Shown here: positions 52,521 to 61,183 of the stretch, one piece after another
Layout of the letters: every line of letters begins with the position of its first letter
How positions within the stretch are numbered: the first letter of the stretch is position 1
Source: CALKZN01 sp050633785
GTDB lineage: Bacteria; Pseudomonadota; Gammaproteobacteria; Arenicellales; Arenicellaceae
DNA length: 64,000 bases
Assembly: GCA_050633785.1 (NCBI GenBank)
Contig: JBOEHE010000018.1
Location: 11,616 to 75,615 of the forward strand
Reading direction: 5' to 3'
The notes under the pieces: generated by a model
What the model was told of the DNA's origin: nothing
Database searches by the model: none
Seen by the model: only the letters and a program-made list of their open reading frames with translations
Program-made: the position numbers and the translations under genes

Positions 52521-52545
52521 GCTTAACAAGTATTGATTCCTTGAT
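52521..52545 (+). repeat. Truncated attC (end of array 2)
   Basis: GCTTAACAAGTATTG is the left half only; no right half follows before the next gene. Confidence 0.55.
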
Positions 52546-52676
52546 CTAGAATGGCGACAGTTTGAGCATTAGAAATGCAAGGCATAAAAGCCAGCAAGAA
52601 ATAAAAAAAGTGGAATATTTTAACTTGAACATATGGGAATCCATGAGAAAAAATGAGCGGATGCAGGTGTAAAGAA

Positions 52677-53183
52677 ATGAAGATGATAATTAGAAAAGAA
52701 ACAACAGATGATGTCTCAGCCATTGAAACTGTGACCAGGCAAGCATTTCTTAATGTGCAGTATTCCAGTCATACTGAACAATTTATTGTTCGTGCACTGC
52801 GAGAGGCGGATGCGCTCACAATTTCATTGGTTGCTGAAATCGAACAGAAAGTTGTTGGCCATGTTGCTGTATCTCCTGTCCGTGTTTCTGATGGTTCAAG
52901 CGATTGGTATGGCCTTGGCCCAATTTCTGTCATGCCAGACCAGCAAAAGATGGGTATTGGTTCTCAGCTTATGCGAACTGCGCTTGACGAACTCCAAGAT
53001 ATAGGGGCATCAGCTTGTGTGCTCCTGGGCAATCCAGATTATTATCAACGTTTTGGATTCAAGCCAGCATCAAACCTTATTTTATCAGGCGTGCCAGCCC
53101 TGTATTTTCAAGTGCTTTCATTCCACGGTTCCATGGCTCAAGGGGAGGTTACTTATCATGATGCATTTAATGCCTTGGAGTAA
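52677..53183 (+). CDS. GNAT acetyltransferase (YhbS-like)
   Basis: About 168 residues from the ATG at 52677. GNAT motifs: IISVM-type strand (LGPISVMPDQQKMGIGSQLM with the Q-K-M-G-I-G loop), and CVLLGNPDYYQRFGFKPAS. These match the YhbS group of N-acetyltransferases. Substrate unknown. It lies just after the integron array but no attC flanks it on the right, so it is probably not a cassette. Confidence 0.87.
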   Translation: MKMIIRKETTDDVSAIETVTRQAFLNVQYSSHTEQFIVRALREADALTISLVAEIEQKVVGHVAVSPVRVSDGSSDWYGLGPISVMPDQQKMGIGSQLMRTALDELQDIGASACVLLGNPDYYQRFGFKPASNLILSGVPALYFQVLSFHGSMAQGEVTYHDAFNALE

Positions 53184-53268
53184 GCCTTCTATAATAAGCT
53201 CAATACTTTCTGTGATTGGGCAAACTTATGAATGTTTGAGATAGGTTCATAAAGTATTTAAGGGACCA

Positions 53269-53514
53269 GTGAGAGAGTTTGATAATAATAACCCTTGGCA
53301 TGTTGGTGCAGGTTTTATGTTTGGTTTTTACTGTGAAAAATGTGAAAACCAGATAAACCTGGATGATGTTGAGAGTGAAGACTTTTCAGAGCAATGTGTT
53401 GAAATGGCAGAAATAGCAATAAAAATGGGTGGTTATGTCTGGATGATTTTGTTTTTATCTGTAAGGACTGTGCAGATAAAAATCAACATACATAGCTAAG
53501 TCTATGCTGTGGAA
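53269..53514 (+). pseudogene. Small double-CxxC protein with a one-base frameshift
   Basis: From a GTG at 53269 the frame gives REFDNNNPWHVGAGFMFGFY, CEKCENQINLDD and on to MGGYV. One missing base near 53441 puts the rest, DDFVFICKDCADKNQHT, in another frame, ending near 53514. The two CxxC pairs (CEKC and CKDC) indicate a zinc-ribbon protein. Real frameshift or sequencing error cannot be separated. Confidence 0.6.
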
Positions 53515-53766
53515 ATTTATCCATTTTTACGGGTTATATAAAAGGTCTTACTCGGTGGTCTAATTGCTGCTTAAAAATAGTATTGATCGAGGGTAATACT
53601 GGATTCTATAAGATATATGATCTTAACTCTGGGTTGAAGCGGTAAGGTATTATGAGATCAATATCGATGGTCGAATCAATTGTATATTGGCTACAGAACA
53701 CAAATAAGGAGTGCCGGACTCTATGACGTTGGAAAACTCCAGTTTGTACAACCAGGAAAAAATCAA

Positions 53767-54183
53767 ATGAATAATGAGAGTAAAAGTGGGAGTTGCCTTT
53801 GCGGCGAAGTTGGCTATGAAATAACGGGCAATCTGGGTATTTTTCAATATTGTCATTGTTCTCGCTGCCGCAAATTCACCGGCAGTGCACATGCATCAAA
53901 CCTGTTTGTTTCTCCCGATCAATTTAAGTGGGTTAAAGGAGAGTTATTTGTAAGCACTTTCTTACCTGAAGAGACCAAACATTTTGCTACGGCATTCTGC
54001 AACAACTGTGGTTCTTCTTTGCCCTGGACATCAAAAAGCGGCAAGGCTGTGATCATACCGGCCGGGACACTTGATGAACATCCAGGTATTGAGCCATTTC
54101 AGAATATATTCTGTGCGTCAAAAGCTGACTGGTATAAGGCACCGAATGAGTTACCCGAACATAATGAGTTGCCGCGTAAGTAA
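53767..54183 (+). CDS. GFA-family (glutathione-dependent formaldehyde-activating-like) zinc protein
   Basis: 138 residues from the ATG at 53767; the frame reaches 53680 but homology begins at SGSCLCGEVGYEITG. Cysteine pattern CLCG, CHCSRC, and CNNCG is the zinc signature of the GFA/CENP-V fold. Members bind thiol-type compounds; true formaldehyde activation is doubtful for most. No operon partner seen. Confidence 0.88.
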   Translation: MNNESKSGSCLCGEVGYEITGNLGIFQYCHCSRCRKFTGSAHASNLFVSPDQFKWVKGELFVSTFLPEETKHFATAFCNNCGSSLPWTSKSGKAVIIPAGTLDEHPGIEPFQNIFCASKADWYKAPNELPEHNELPRK

Positions 54184-54210
54184 GCCCATCAGTTTAGACA
54201 AGGAAAAAGA

Positions 54211-54618
54211 ATGATTGAATTTGAAACAGAAGATCCATTGGTTCAGGAAACTCAAAAACACGGCACTATTGACCGAGACAGTATGCACAAGACTTTCTTA
54301 GAACACGATTGGAGAGGTCTGTATGAAAAAATGCAAGGCAGTGAGTCCAGCGAAACTTTTCATAGCCCTTCGATATACTTTAAGGATAAGGAAAATCACA
54401 TTGAAATATGCTTTTCTTTGCTTGATATATCAACTGATCTTGAGTTTTTAGTTTTCTTCTCACGGCAAAAAAACGTCAGAGGGTTTTTAGGGTTTGGTTC
54501 CAAAATACAACGTGTTACTTCTGATTTGTCTGGAATAAGCGCCGAGGCATGTCAGGCTATTCTCAGTGATTTCATTAATGTAGATCTTGAGGCTTTAGAA
54601 AAAAAATTTATTGTATAA
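54211..54618 (+). CDS. Small unknown soluble protein
   Basis: 135 residues, acidic. It contains LEHDWRGLYEKMQGSESSET and NHIEICFSLLDISTDLEFLV, which look like an alpha/beta domain. No recognised family. Follows the GFA gene by 27 bases and may be cotranscribed. About 285 bases without a gene follow it. Confidence 0.6.
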   Translation: MIEFETEDPLVQETQKHGTIDRDSMHKTFLEHDWRGLYEKMQGSESSETFHSPSIYFKDKENHIEICFSLLDISTDLEFLVFFSRQKNVRGFLGFGSKIQRVTSDLSGISAEACQAILSDFINVDLEALEKKFIV

Positions 54619-54903
54619 AGTGGGTAATACAATAATCACAATGGTTTTATATTAAGGGATTTCATTCTAACTCTCCTGTCTATTGCGCAAAATTAGTTAA
54701 GGACTGAACTATAGGAAATAGATTGTTATGAGTAACTTAAACCGTTAAAAATTTAGAAAAAACAAGTGCGAAAGGGAAGGCAAATCTAAGCTTCCAATAA
54801 TTTGTTGGTTTTGAAATAATACACTCAACTGGATTAAGTAATTCTTTAAAAAGGACTTGATTCATTCGTGAGTAGATACTCTTAAAATTATAAAGGAACA
54901 ATA

Positions 54904-56169
54904 ATGAGATTAAACACACTAATAACAATAAGCTGCCTTGCTTTGACTTTGTCTTTTGGTCAGGTATTCGCAGACAGTAACGAAACACCCGAAAAAACTG
55001 ATATCTCTGAAGCAGTTAATGAACTGTATAATGAAGCGTATCAATTGATAGACCAGAACAATCGAGAAGCATTTTTAGATGCGCGAAAAAAACTGGAACA
55101 GTTAATCGAACTGGACCCTGATTTTCCAAGAGCTTATCTTGAGTTGGCACGTTTGGAAATGAAAACGCGGTGGCCGGAAGGTTTGCGTAAGGCTGAAAAA
55201 CAGATACTTATTGCAAAATCTATCGACTCAAATCTAGCTGACACCAATATTTTATTGGGGTACGTTTATACAAACTTAAGACGCTTCTCCGAAGCTGAGT
55301 CCTTGTATAAAGAGGCTGAAAAAGTAGGTTCCGATAACCTCTGGCTTTATGCAAATTGGGGCCTCAACTATGAACTTCAATTAAAATTTGAGGAAGCTAT
55401 TAATCGATACTATAAAGTATTGGATAGTCCCGTTAGAAGAGTAGGTAAAAATGTCAGGCCTCTTGAATGGGTTTATCAATACAGTATGTTGTACTCAATA
55501 TTAACCGAACTTGGCCGAATGGAAGAGGCCGATGAACTATATACGAGAAATGCGAAAGAGTTTCCGGAGAGAATATGCAAAGGCATTAGGCAAGCAAAAC
55601 ATCGCCTGTATAATATGGACAACGTTCAATTAGCTTTGACAAGTATTAAAGCGGTCAGACAAAGAGGGTGTGAGAAGGGTAAGGACATATTGTCTATTGC
55701 ACATTACATGGAATGGTTTGAATTGAAGGAACAAGACAAAGGCAACAAAGCGGCAGCTATCGCTTTACGCAAAGCACAGGCATTTGCACCTGAAGACAAT
55801 GAACTGATTTTAGCCTTGTTGAAGTCGGGCAAAACGGCTCAATTAATATCAAAAATTCCAGACTTGGACATCAATTATCACGATGGTTCGGGTAACACCG
55901 CTCTTTCGAATGCGGTAAGTCGATCGGCATGGAACGATCTAGAAGCTTTGTTAAAAATAGGAGCTGATCCTAATATTGAAACTAATGACGACACCATAAT
56001 GTCAAACCCTCTGGTAATTGCAACTCTGAAGAAAAGTGTATCGATGGTGGAGATTTTGCTCAAACATGGTGCCGATCCCCACCAAGTAATACGAAATGAG
56101 TATACAATAGCAGATCTTATAAAAGACAATGGTTTAGAGTCTCGCTTGAGTGAAAAGATAGGGGGATGA
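54904..56169 (+). CDS. Exported TPR and ankyrin-repeat protein
   Basis: 421 residues. Signal peptide MRLNTLITISCLALTLSFGQVFA. Residues ~30-280 contain TPR repeats (FPRAYLELARLEMKTRWPEG, ADTNILLGYVYTNLRRFSEA, AESLYKEAEKVGSDNLWLYA). Residues ~325-400 hold two ankyrin repeats (DGSGNTALSNAVSRSAWNDL; NPLVIATLKKSVSMVEILLK, HGADPHQV). A periplasmic protein-protein scaffold is likely; partner unknown. An SD-like AAAGGAAC precedes the ATG. Confidence 0.85.
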   Translation: MRLNTLITISCLALTLSFGQVFADSNETPEKTDISEAVNELYNEAYQLIDQNNREAFLDARKKLEQLIELDPDFPRAYLELARLEMKTRWPEGLRKAEKQILIAKSIDSNLADTNILLGYVYTNLRRFSEAESLYKEAEKVGSDNLWLYANWGLNYELQLKFEEAINRYYKVLDSPVRRVGKNVRPLEWVYQYSMLYSILTELGRMEEADELYTRNAKEFPERICKGIRQAKHRLYNMDNVQLALTSIKAVRQRGCEKGKDILSIAHYMEWFELKEQDKGNKAAAIALRKAQAFAPEDNELILALLKSGKTAQLISKIPDLDINYHDGSGNTALSNAVSRSAWNDLEALLKIGADPNIETNDDTIMSNPLVIATLKKSVSMVEILLKHGADPHQVIRNEYTIADLIKDNGLESRLSEKIGG

Positions 56170-56398
56170 CAGTTGTTATATAGAGGTAGGTCCTGAATCA
56201 TAAATGTCGGTCTAGAGGATAGACATTCTCATAGGGTTCAGGTTTTCCTTGTTTTAAAAGGTATAACCTGAATCTTGAGATTGATGAAAGCTCAGCGGAA
56301 AGTCAAAAAGAAGAACTAACAATAAGGTCGTATGAATAATGTTTAACCGGCAGCGGCAGTGCTGTTGTCTAAGGGGATTAAACAAGTCCATATTAACG

Positions 56399-56710
56399 CT
56401 ACAAAAATATCCTCTTAATGGTGGTTCTCAAGCTACACTTAGCTGACATACGGTGCAGTTCGGCATCGCTCAGACCAATGTCTTTTTTGATCTCTGGGCT
56501 TAAACTTTTTAGCTCGCGTAAGTTTTTTCGATCTTGCGCTGAAGCTTTGGCTTTTGAGAGCAGTTTCTCAACGATACTTTTGTTCGCAAATTGCTTGGGT
56601 ACTTGCAGAGAAATGTGAGGTAAAGCTCGTTGCATGCAGCCATTCATATTGTTGTTTTCAATCAGTGGGGCTATTGCTAAATTTGATTTCTTCATTTCAT
56701 TGTTCCTCAT
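56399..56710 (-). CDS. DUF1127-like small protein
   Basis: 103 residues; the second ATG at 56695, which GAGG precedes, gives a 98-residue alternative. C-terminal RKNLRELKSLSPEIKKDIGLS followed by DAELH is the DUF1127 (YjiS-like) signature found in small RNA-binding or phosphate/carbon-related proteins. It diverges from a LysR regulator, a frequent arrangement for DUF1127 genes. Confidence 0.78.
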   Translation of the reverse strand: MRNNEMKKSNLAIAPLIENNNMNGCMQRALPHISLQVPKQFANKSIVEKLLSKAKASAQDRKNLRELKSLSPEIKKDIGLSDAELHRMSAKCSLRTTIKRIFL

Positions 56711-56809
56711 AAATTTGTTTGAAAGTGACTTGTATAGAAGGAAATATAGCTCTAGTATAGTTTTGTAACAAACGATAATATTTGACTTACGGTTTAGAAA
56801 ATCTAACGC

Positions 56810-57721
56810 ATGACCAGGTTGCCTCCTCTTAACTCATTACGAGCTTTTGAAAGTGCTGGACGTTGTCTCAGCTTCAGTAAAGCTGCGGACGAACTGAATG
56901 TAACGCCGGGAGCAATAAGCCAGCAGATTCGTTCTCTTGAGGATTTCCTCGGTACTGCGCTTTTTAAACGTTATCACCGAGTTATTGTGTTAACTGATGC
57001 AGGGCAATTATGTCTACCATTAGTATCGGAAGGTTTTAAATGTTTGAGCGAAGCGGTCCAGACTGTTAAGAAATATGAAGAAGATGCGTCTTTAACGATT
57101 ACTTCTTCTGCTTCATTTATTTCCAAATGGTTGATACCGAGGCTCGATAAATTTAAACAAAAACACCCGGATATTGATGTTCGTATCGATGTGTCAAATC
57201 GTATCGTTGATTTAGCCCATGAAGACATTGACCTGGCCATTCGTTTTGGCAGAGATGAATTTACTGACCTGGAAGCAACGCTTTTGTTTTCATATAGTTT
57301 GATTCCAGTCTGCAGCCCCAATTTGATTAACAAAGGCAATACTTTGCAGGATCTGTCAGATATTCAAAACTACACTCTATTACATGGTCAGTATGATGAA
57401 ATGGATCCTAGTTGGCCTGATTGGACGATGTGGTTGGCAACAGCAGGGGCAGAGGATGTAGATACCAGCCATGGTATTTATTTCAATCAAGGTGACATGC
57501 TGTTGGAAGCTGCCATTGAAGGTCAGGGTATTGCTCTGGTTGGTGAGTTACTGGCGGCCAACGACATTGCTTCGGGTCGTCTGGTACAACCTTTTAAAAT
57601 GAGTATGCCTGTTGATCTGAGTTATTACTTTGTATCCACTGTATCCAAATCTATTAATGCAAAAGTGATCGCTTTTCGTGAATGGGTATTGGAAGAAAGT
57701 GCTTATTTGCGGCAAGAGTAA
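56810..57721 (+). CDS. GcvA-type LysR regulator
   Basis: 303 residues, full length. N-terminal HTH (LPPLNSLRAFESAGRCLSFS; TPGAISQQIRSLEDFLGTAL); substrate-binding domain with DLAIRFGRDEFTD and GQGIALVGELLAA. Ligand unknown. Divergent from the DUF1127 gene with about 100 bases between starts, so it likely controls that gene. Confidence 0.92.
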   Translation: MTRLPPLNSLRAFESAGRCLSFSKAADELNVTPGAISQQIRSLEDFLGTALFKRYHRVIVLTDAGQLCLPLVSEGFKCLSEAVQTVKKYEEDASLTITSSASFISKWLIPRLDKFKQKHPDIDVRIDVSNRIVDLAHEDIDLAIRFGRDEFTDLEATLLFSYSLIPVCSPNLINKGNTLQDLSDIQNYTLLHGQYDEMDPSWPDWTMWLATAGAEDVDTSHGIYFNQGDMLLEAAIEGQGIALVGELLAANDIASGRLVQPFKMSMPVDLSYYFVSTVSKSINAKVIAFREWVLEESAYLRQE

Positions 57722-57812
57722 AACACTCACCTCATTAACGACAAGAGGGGTATGCTGCGCATTTTGTAAACCATAGCATGAGAAGGTGCTTACGCTAATC
57801 TAATTTTCTTTT

Positions 57813-58235
57813 ATGCAAAGACTGTATCCTTATTATGTAAAAATAAACAACCGTACTGACCTCTATCAGCTACAGGATGGTAGGTTTCAGTTGATCAAGC
57901 AGGGACCTCTTGACTCTATGATGGTGGGTTATAAATATGTTTTAGTGAAGAATTCGGTTGCTGATTATCTGCACAGTTTAGGCATAGAACGTGTCACCTT
58001 TAAACCGGCTATTGTCTGGAATAGAGCATCTGATACTGAAGATTTAAGTTATACCCAGGTGTTAGTGAACCACCATTTTAATACTGAAGATATAAACGAT
58101 CTTGATATAGAAGGTTCTCAGTTTCTTATAATGGACCAACGATATCTGTTTGTTACTCCTGGGTTGAAATCAAAGCTTGAAAAGTCATCTCTGGGTTGGA
58201 CCTTCAGTGCAGGTTTAAGCAGTTTTTTTGGGTGA
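57813..58235 (+). CDS. Unknown soluble protein
   Basis: 140 residues, possibly an alpha/beta domain (YYVKINNRTDLYQLQDGRFQ; KYVLVKNSVADYLHSLGIER, VTFKPAIVWNR), with a C-terminus SAGLSSFFG. No recognised family. Between a LysR gene and the phosphoesterase; an operon with neither is evident. Confidence 0.65.
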   Translation: MQRLYPYYVKINNRTDLYQLQDGRFQLIKQGPLDSMMVGYKYVLVKNSVADYLHSLGIERVTFKPAIVWNRASDTEDLSYTQVLVNHHFNTEDINDLDIEGSQFLIMDQRYLFVTPGLKSKLEKSSLGWTFSAGLSSFFG

Positions 58236-58505
58236 GAAGGGAAACACTCAATAGTGATTTTACTTGATCAGACTGTGTTTGTAATACCCTGTAATACTGA
58301 CATCTCATGTCTTGGGCTATAGTGAGAATATAGTACACATTAGAATTGTCTCAGCGTGATTGTCTATTCGACATAGCTGTTTCGGTCATACAGCTAATGC
58401 CTAAGAAAATTCAGAGGACAGGCTGAGCTGGAGTCTGCCGTATCGCGCCAAGAATAATTCGAAAGACAATAAAGAAACATTAGATACTAATCTGGAGGGA
58501 CAGCA

Positions 58506-59330
58506 ATGAGCAATAATCCTGCTTTTGACAGTGTTTTCATTATTATGTTTGAAAATGAAAACGCTTCCACGGTCTTGCAAAATGCCTATTTTGCTGACAA
58601 AGCCGACCAAGGGGTCTTACTGACTGAATATCGAGGTGTGACACACCCATCTCAACCCAATTATCTTGCCACTATTGCAGGTGATTTTTTTGGTTGGGCC
58701 AGTGATGAATGCACCGACCTTGATGACACAACAATTGTTGATCTGCTCGAATCCAAGCAGGTGGACTGGATGGCTTATATGGAGGATTTGCCTGAGGATG
58801 ACAAAACAGTTTGCCAACAGGGACTGTATTATCGCAAACACAATCCTTTTGTATCATTTACTCCCAATCAAACCAGCGACCGCTTAGCAAAAATTGTCAA
58901 TGCTCAGGACAACTTTGACCCTGACACAGTTCCAGCATTTGCCTGGTATGGCCCTAATATTCAGAACTGCGGTCATACGGTTCCGGGCTGTTCATCGGCT
59001 GGTGGTTCGATTTGTAATGTCAACTTTGCAGCTCAATGGCTTGAGGGTTTTCTGGAACCATTGCTGGCAAACGATTCGTTTATGAAAAACCGGTTAATTG
59101 TCCTGACGTTTGATGAAGACTGGCCGCAGGTTGATGATGGTCAGCCGGAAACTGGTGATCCAACATATATGGTTCTTCTTGGGGATATGGTTGATCCAGG
59201 CACCACTCAAGATGACAGCTATACACATTATAATTTGTTAGCCACTATTGAGAAGAATTTTAATCTGGGTAATTTGGGCCGCAATGATGAAAATGCTGAG
59301 ACCTTTGATTTTCTCTGGGAAGATAATTGA
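58506..59330 (+). CDS. Phosphoesterase/acid-phosphatase-like protein without signal peptide
   Basis: 274 residues, PF04185-type fold as in fungal acid phosphatases and phospholipase C-like proteins: FDSVFIIMFENENASTVL, LLTEYRGVTHPSQPNYLATI, SLPNY-like core, and the acidic LIVLTFDEDWPQ. Cysteines in the second half (NCGHTVPGCSSAGGSICNVN) may be paired. No Sec or lipobox signal is visible, although most relatives are exported. Preceded by GGAGGGACAGCA. In this neighbourhood secretion by another route is possible. Confidence 0.82.
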   Translation: MSNNPAFDSVFIIMFENENASTVLQNAYFADKADQGVLLTEYRGVTHPSQPNYLATIAGDFFGWASDECTDLDDTTIVDLLESKQVDWMAYMEDLPEDDKTVCQQGLYYRKHNPFVSFTPNQTSDRLAKIVNAQDNFDPDTVPAFAWYGPNIQNCGHTVPGCSSAGGSICNVNFAAQWLEGFLEPLLANDSFMKNRLIVLTFDEDWPQVDDGQPETGDPTYMVLLGDMVDPGTTQDDSYTHYNLLATIEKNFNLGNLGRNDENAETFDFLWEDN

Positions 59331-59406
59331 TCGTTGGGATAATTCTAGTACAAGGACAACTATGGAGTGAGTCGTCAGAGGATATTGTGGGAGAGTTGTC
59401 TTGTCT

Positions 59407-59450
59407 AGCTCAAGTTGGACGGGGTTGTTGTTCAACTTGAGCTTTTTTAT
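59407..59450 (+). terminator. Rho-independent terminator
   Basis: AGCTCAAGTTG and CAACTTGAGCT form an 11-base stem around a loop of about 15 bases, followed by six T residues, 76 bases after the phosphoesterase stop. Confidence 0.85.
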
Positions 59451-59624
59451 TGTGTCAGATTTTTCGTTTGTTCCACCTCTTCAGTTTTGTCTTGAATCCC
59501 TCCAATCGTTTATCGGTAACTAGCAACAGGGCTGTTGTATAAACATGTATCTCCTAATTTGTTTGAACGAATTGTGTGCCTGCCGGCACTTACGTGAATA
59601 CAAATAAATTGCGGAGATAGTGTT

Positions 59625-60149
59625 ATGCGTTGGTTTCAGGTTTTATCTACAGCGGTCTTGCTGAATTTCTCTTTTGCAGCGCAGGGTAGCGATGATGTTC
59701 CTGTATTTGTGACACCACCGACCCCCAAGGCTCTGGCCGATATCTTATTCAAACCTCGTTACCGCAGTGTTGCTGGCGGAACTGAAAAACAAGCGAATGA
59801 GTTTGGCATGATGATTAACTTTGAGTTTGATTCAACCCAAATATTGCCCGCTTCATTGCCACTGTTGGACTCGGTTGGAGAAATGTTGAGTCTTAAGCGA
59901 ATCGAGAATGAAGTGCTTGTGATTGAAGGGCATACGGATTCTTCTGGAACTGAGCGCTATAACTCGGGTTTGTCCGAGAGGCGTGCTGAAGCGATTAAAA
60001 CTTATCTGGTAGACAGTTTTGGCATTGCGGCTCAACGGTTGGTGACACTGGGCCGTGGGGAAGTGGATTTATATGACTTTAAGCAGCCTGAGAACCCACT
60101 GAATAGAAGGGCGGTCTTTAAACCTTTCAATAATATATCCATTAATTAG
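59625..60149 (+). CDS. OmpA-family outer-membrane/periplasmic protein
   Basis: 174 residues with a signal peptide (MRWFQVLSTAVLLNFSFAAQ). The C-terminal ~110 residues are an OmpA-type peptidoglycan-binding domain: NFEFDSTQILPASLPLLDSV, VIEGHTDSSGTERYNSGLSE and RRAEAIKTYLV. It anchors to peptidoglycan and may help place the secretion apparatus, since the next genes are T3SS. It is 25 bases before the next gene. Confidence 0.88.
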   Translation: MRWFQVLSTAVLLNFSFAAQGSDDVPVFVTPPTPKALADILFKPRYRSVAGGTEKQANEFGMMINFEFDSTQILPASLPLLDSVGEMLSLKRIENEVLVIEGHTDSSGTERYNSGLSERRAEAIKTYLVDSFGIAAQRLVTLGRGEVDLYDFKQPENPLNRRAVFKPFNNISIN

Positions 60150-60174
60150 TCGATACCTGTTCAGGAGAAATTGC

Positions 60175-61152
60175 ATGTCAGAATATCCCGGTTTTCAAGT
60201 CAGTCAGTCGCAGAATCATTCTTTTCATAGTACGCGTCCACCCTATAAAATATCAGACACTCACAGATCCGAAGGTTTGATCTCAGAAGCTACTGATCCT
60301 GACGGTCAAACGACATTTTTTGCACAGCAATCAATCTGCGAACGATACTCAACGGATGAGGTTTACGCTGTCGTTATGCAGTTTTTTTCATGGATTTCCT
60401 TGCACACTGGTTGGTGTCCGAGTGATTTCTGTGATGCTTTTTACATCTATCAAGGAGCAACCGGATACAGTCAAAACGAACGCAGTGAGAATGGTGGTGG
60501 GAATAACAGAGTGCTTGCCATAAACGAACAGACCCTTGAGCAACCCATTTCTATTTCTCACCCTTTATATCTGGCTATTCGTAATCAGCGTTGGGTCGTT
60601 CCTGGACATGGTGTGATGGTTGCAGAGCAGTTTGAATTTTCTGGTGAAGCACAACAGCAGGCATACCGTAGCGTGCATCAGGCAGCAGAACTATTATGGA
60701 TTGACCTCAATGATTATATCGATCAAGTTGCAGTTTTTGATGAGGTTCATGCTCGGCGTGATTGCCTGGGGTATTTGAATGTTTCACAGTTTGCACCTGA
60801 GAGAATATTATTGCTGCGCAGTGATATACCTTCTGATATTGATTCAGTTGAGATTGCCTTGCACCTGTTGATGCATGCGCTGATTCAAACCCATGAGAAA
60901 CAACCGTATTTTCCCGAAACAGTGCGTCAACTGTTCAGTACAGAGCCAACTCTTCTGGAGTTGAAAGCATTACAGGATCTGTATGCACGGGCTCATGCTA
61001 TTGCCATTTATCGGGAAAACATAGGTCCTTTGACACAGCAACGTGCTGAAGATCTGCTGAATATGATGCTACAACAGGTTAAGGTTTTGCCTGTATCTGT
61101 GCAGGAATGTGTCGTCATGCAATTGCTTAAACCATTGCAAATGAGCCAATAG
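60175..61152 (+). CDS. Unknown protein upstream of sctV
   Basis: 325 residues, no signal peptide, largely helical in the second half (ALHLLMHALIQTHEKQPYFP; TLLELKALQDLYARAHAIAI). The N-terminal 60 residues are Ser/His/Gln-rich. In many systems the gatekeeper SctW lies just upstream of sctV; that position makes it a candidate, but I see no diagnostic SctW motif. It is 31 bases from sctV and clearly in the same transcription unit. Confidence 0.55.
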   Translation: MSEYPGFQVSQSQNHSFHSTRPPYKISDTHRSEGLISEATDPDGQTTFFAQQSICERYSTDEVYAVVMQFFSWISLHTGWCPSDFCDAFYIYQGATGYSQNERSENGGGNNRVLAINEQTLEQPISISHPLYLAIRNQRWVVPGHGVMVAEQFEFSGEAQQQAYRSVHQAAELLWIDLNDYIDQVAVFDEVHARRDCLGYLNVSQFAPERILLLRSDIPSDIDSVEIALHLLMHALIQTHEKQPYFPETVRQLFSTEPTLLELKALQDLYARAHAIAIYRENIGPLTQQRAEDLLNMMLQQVKVLPVSVQECVVMQLLKPLQMSQ

Positions 61153-61183
61153 GAGATCAGTTCAAGCCTGTAGGAGGCTTCTC

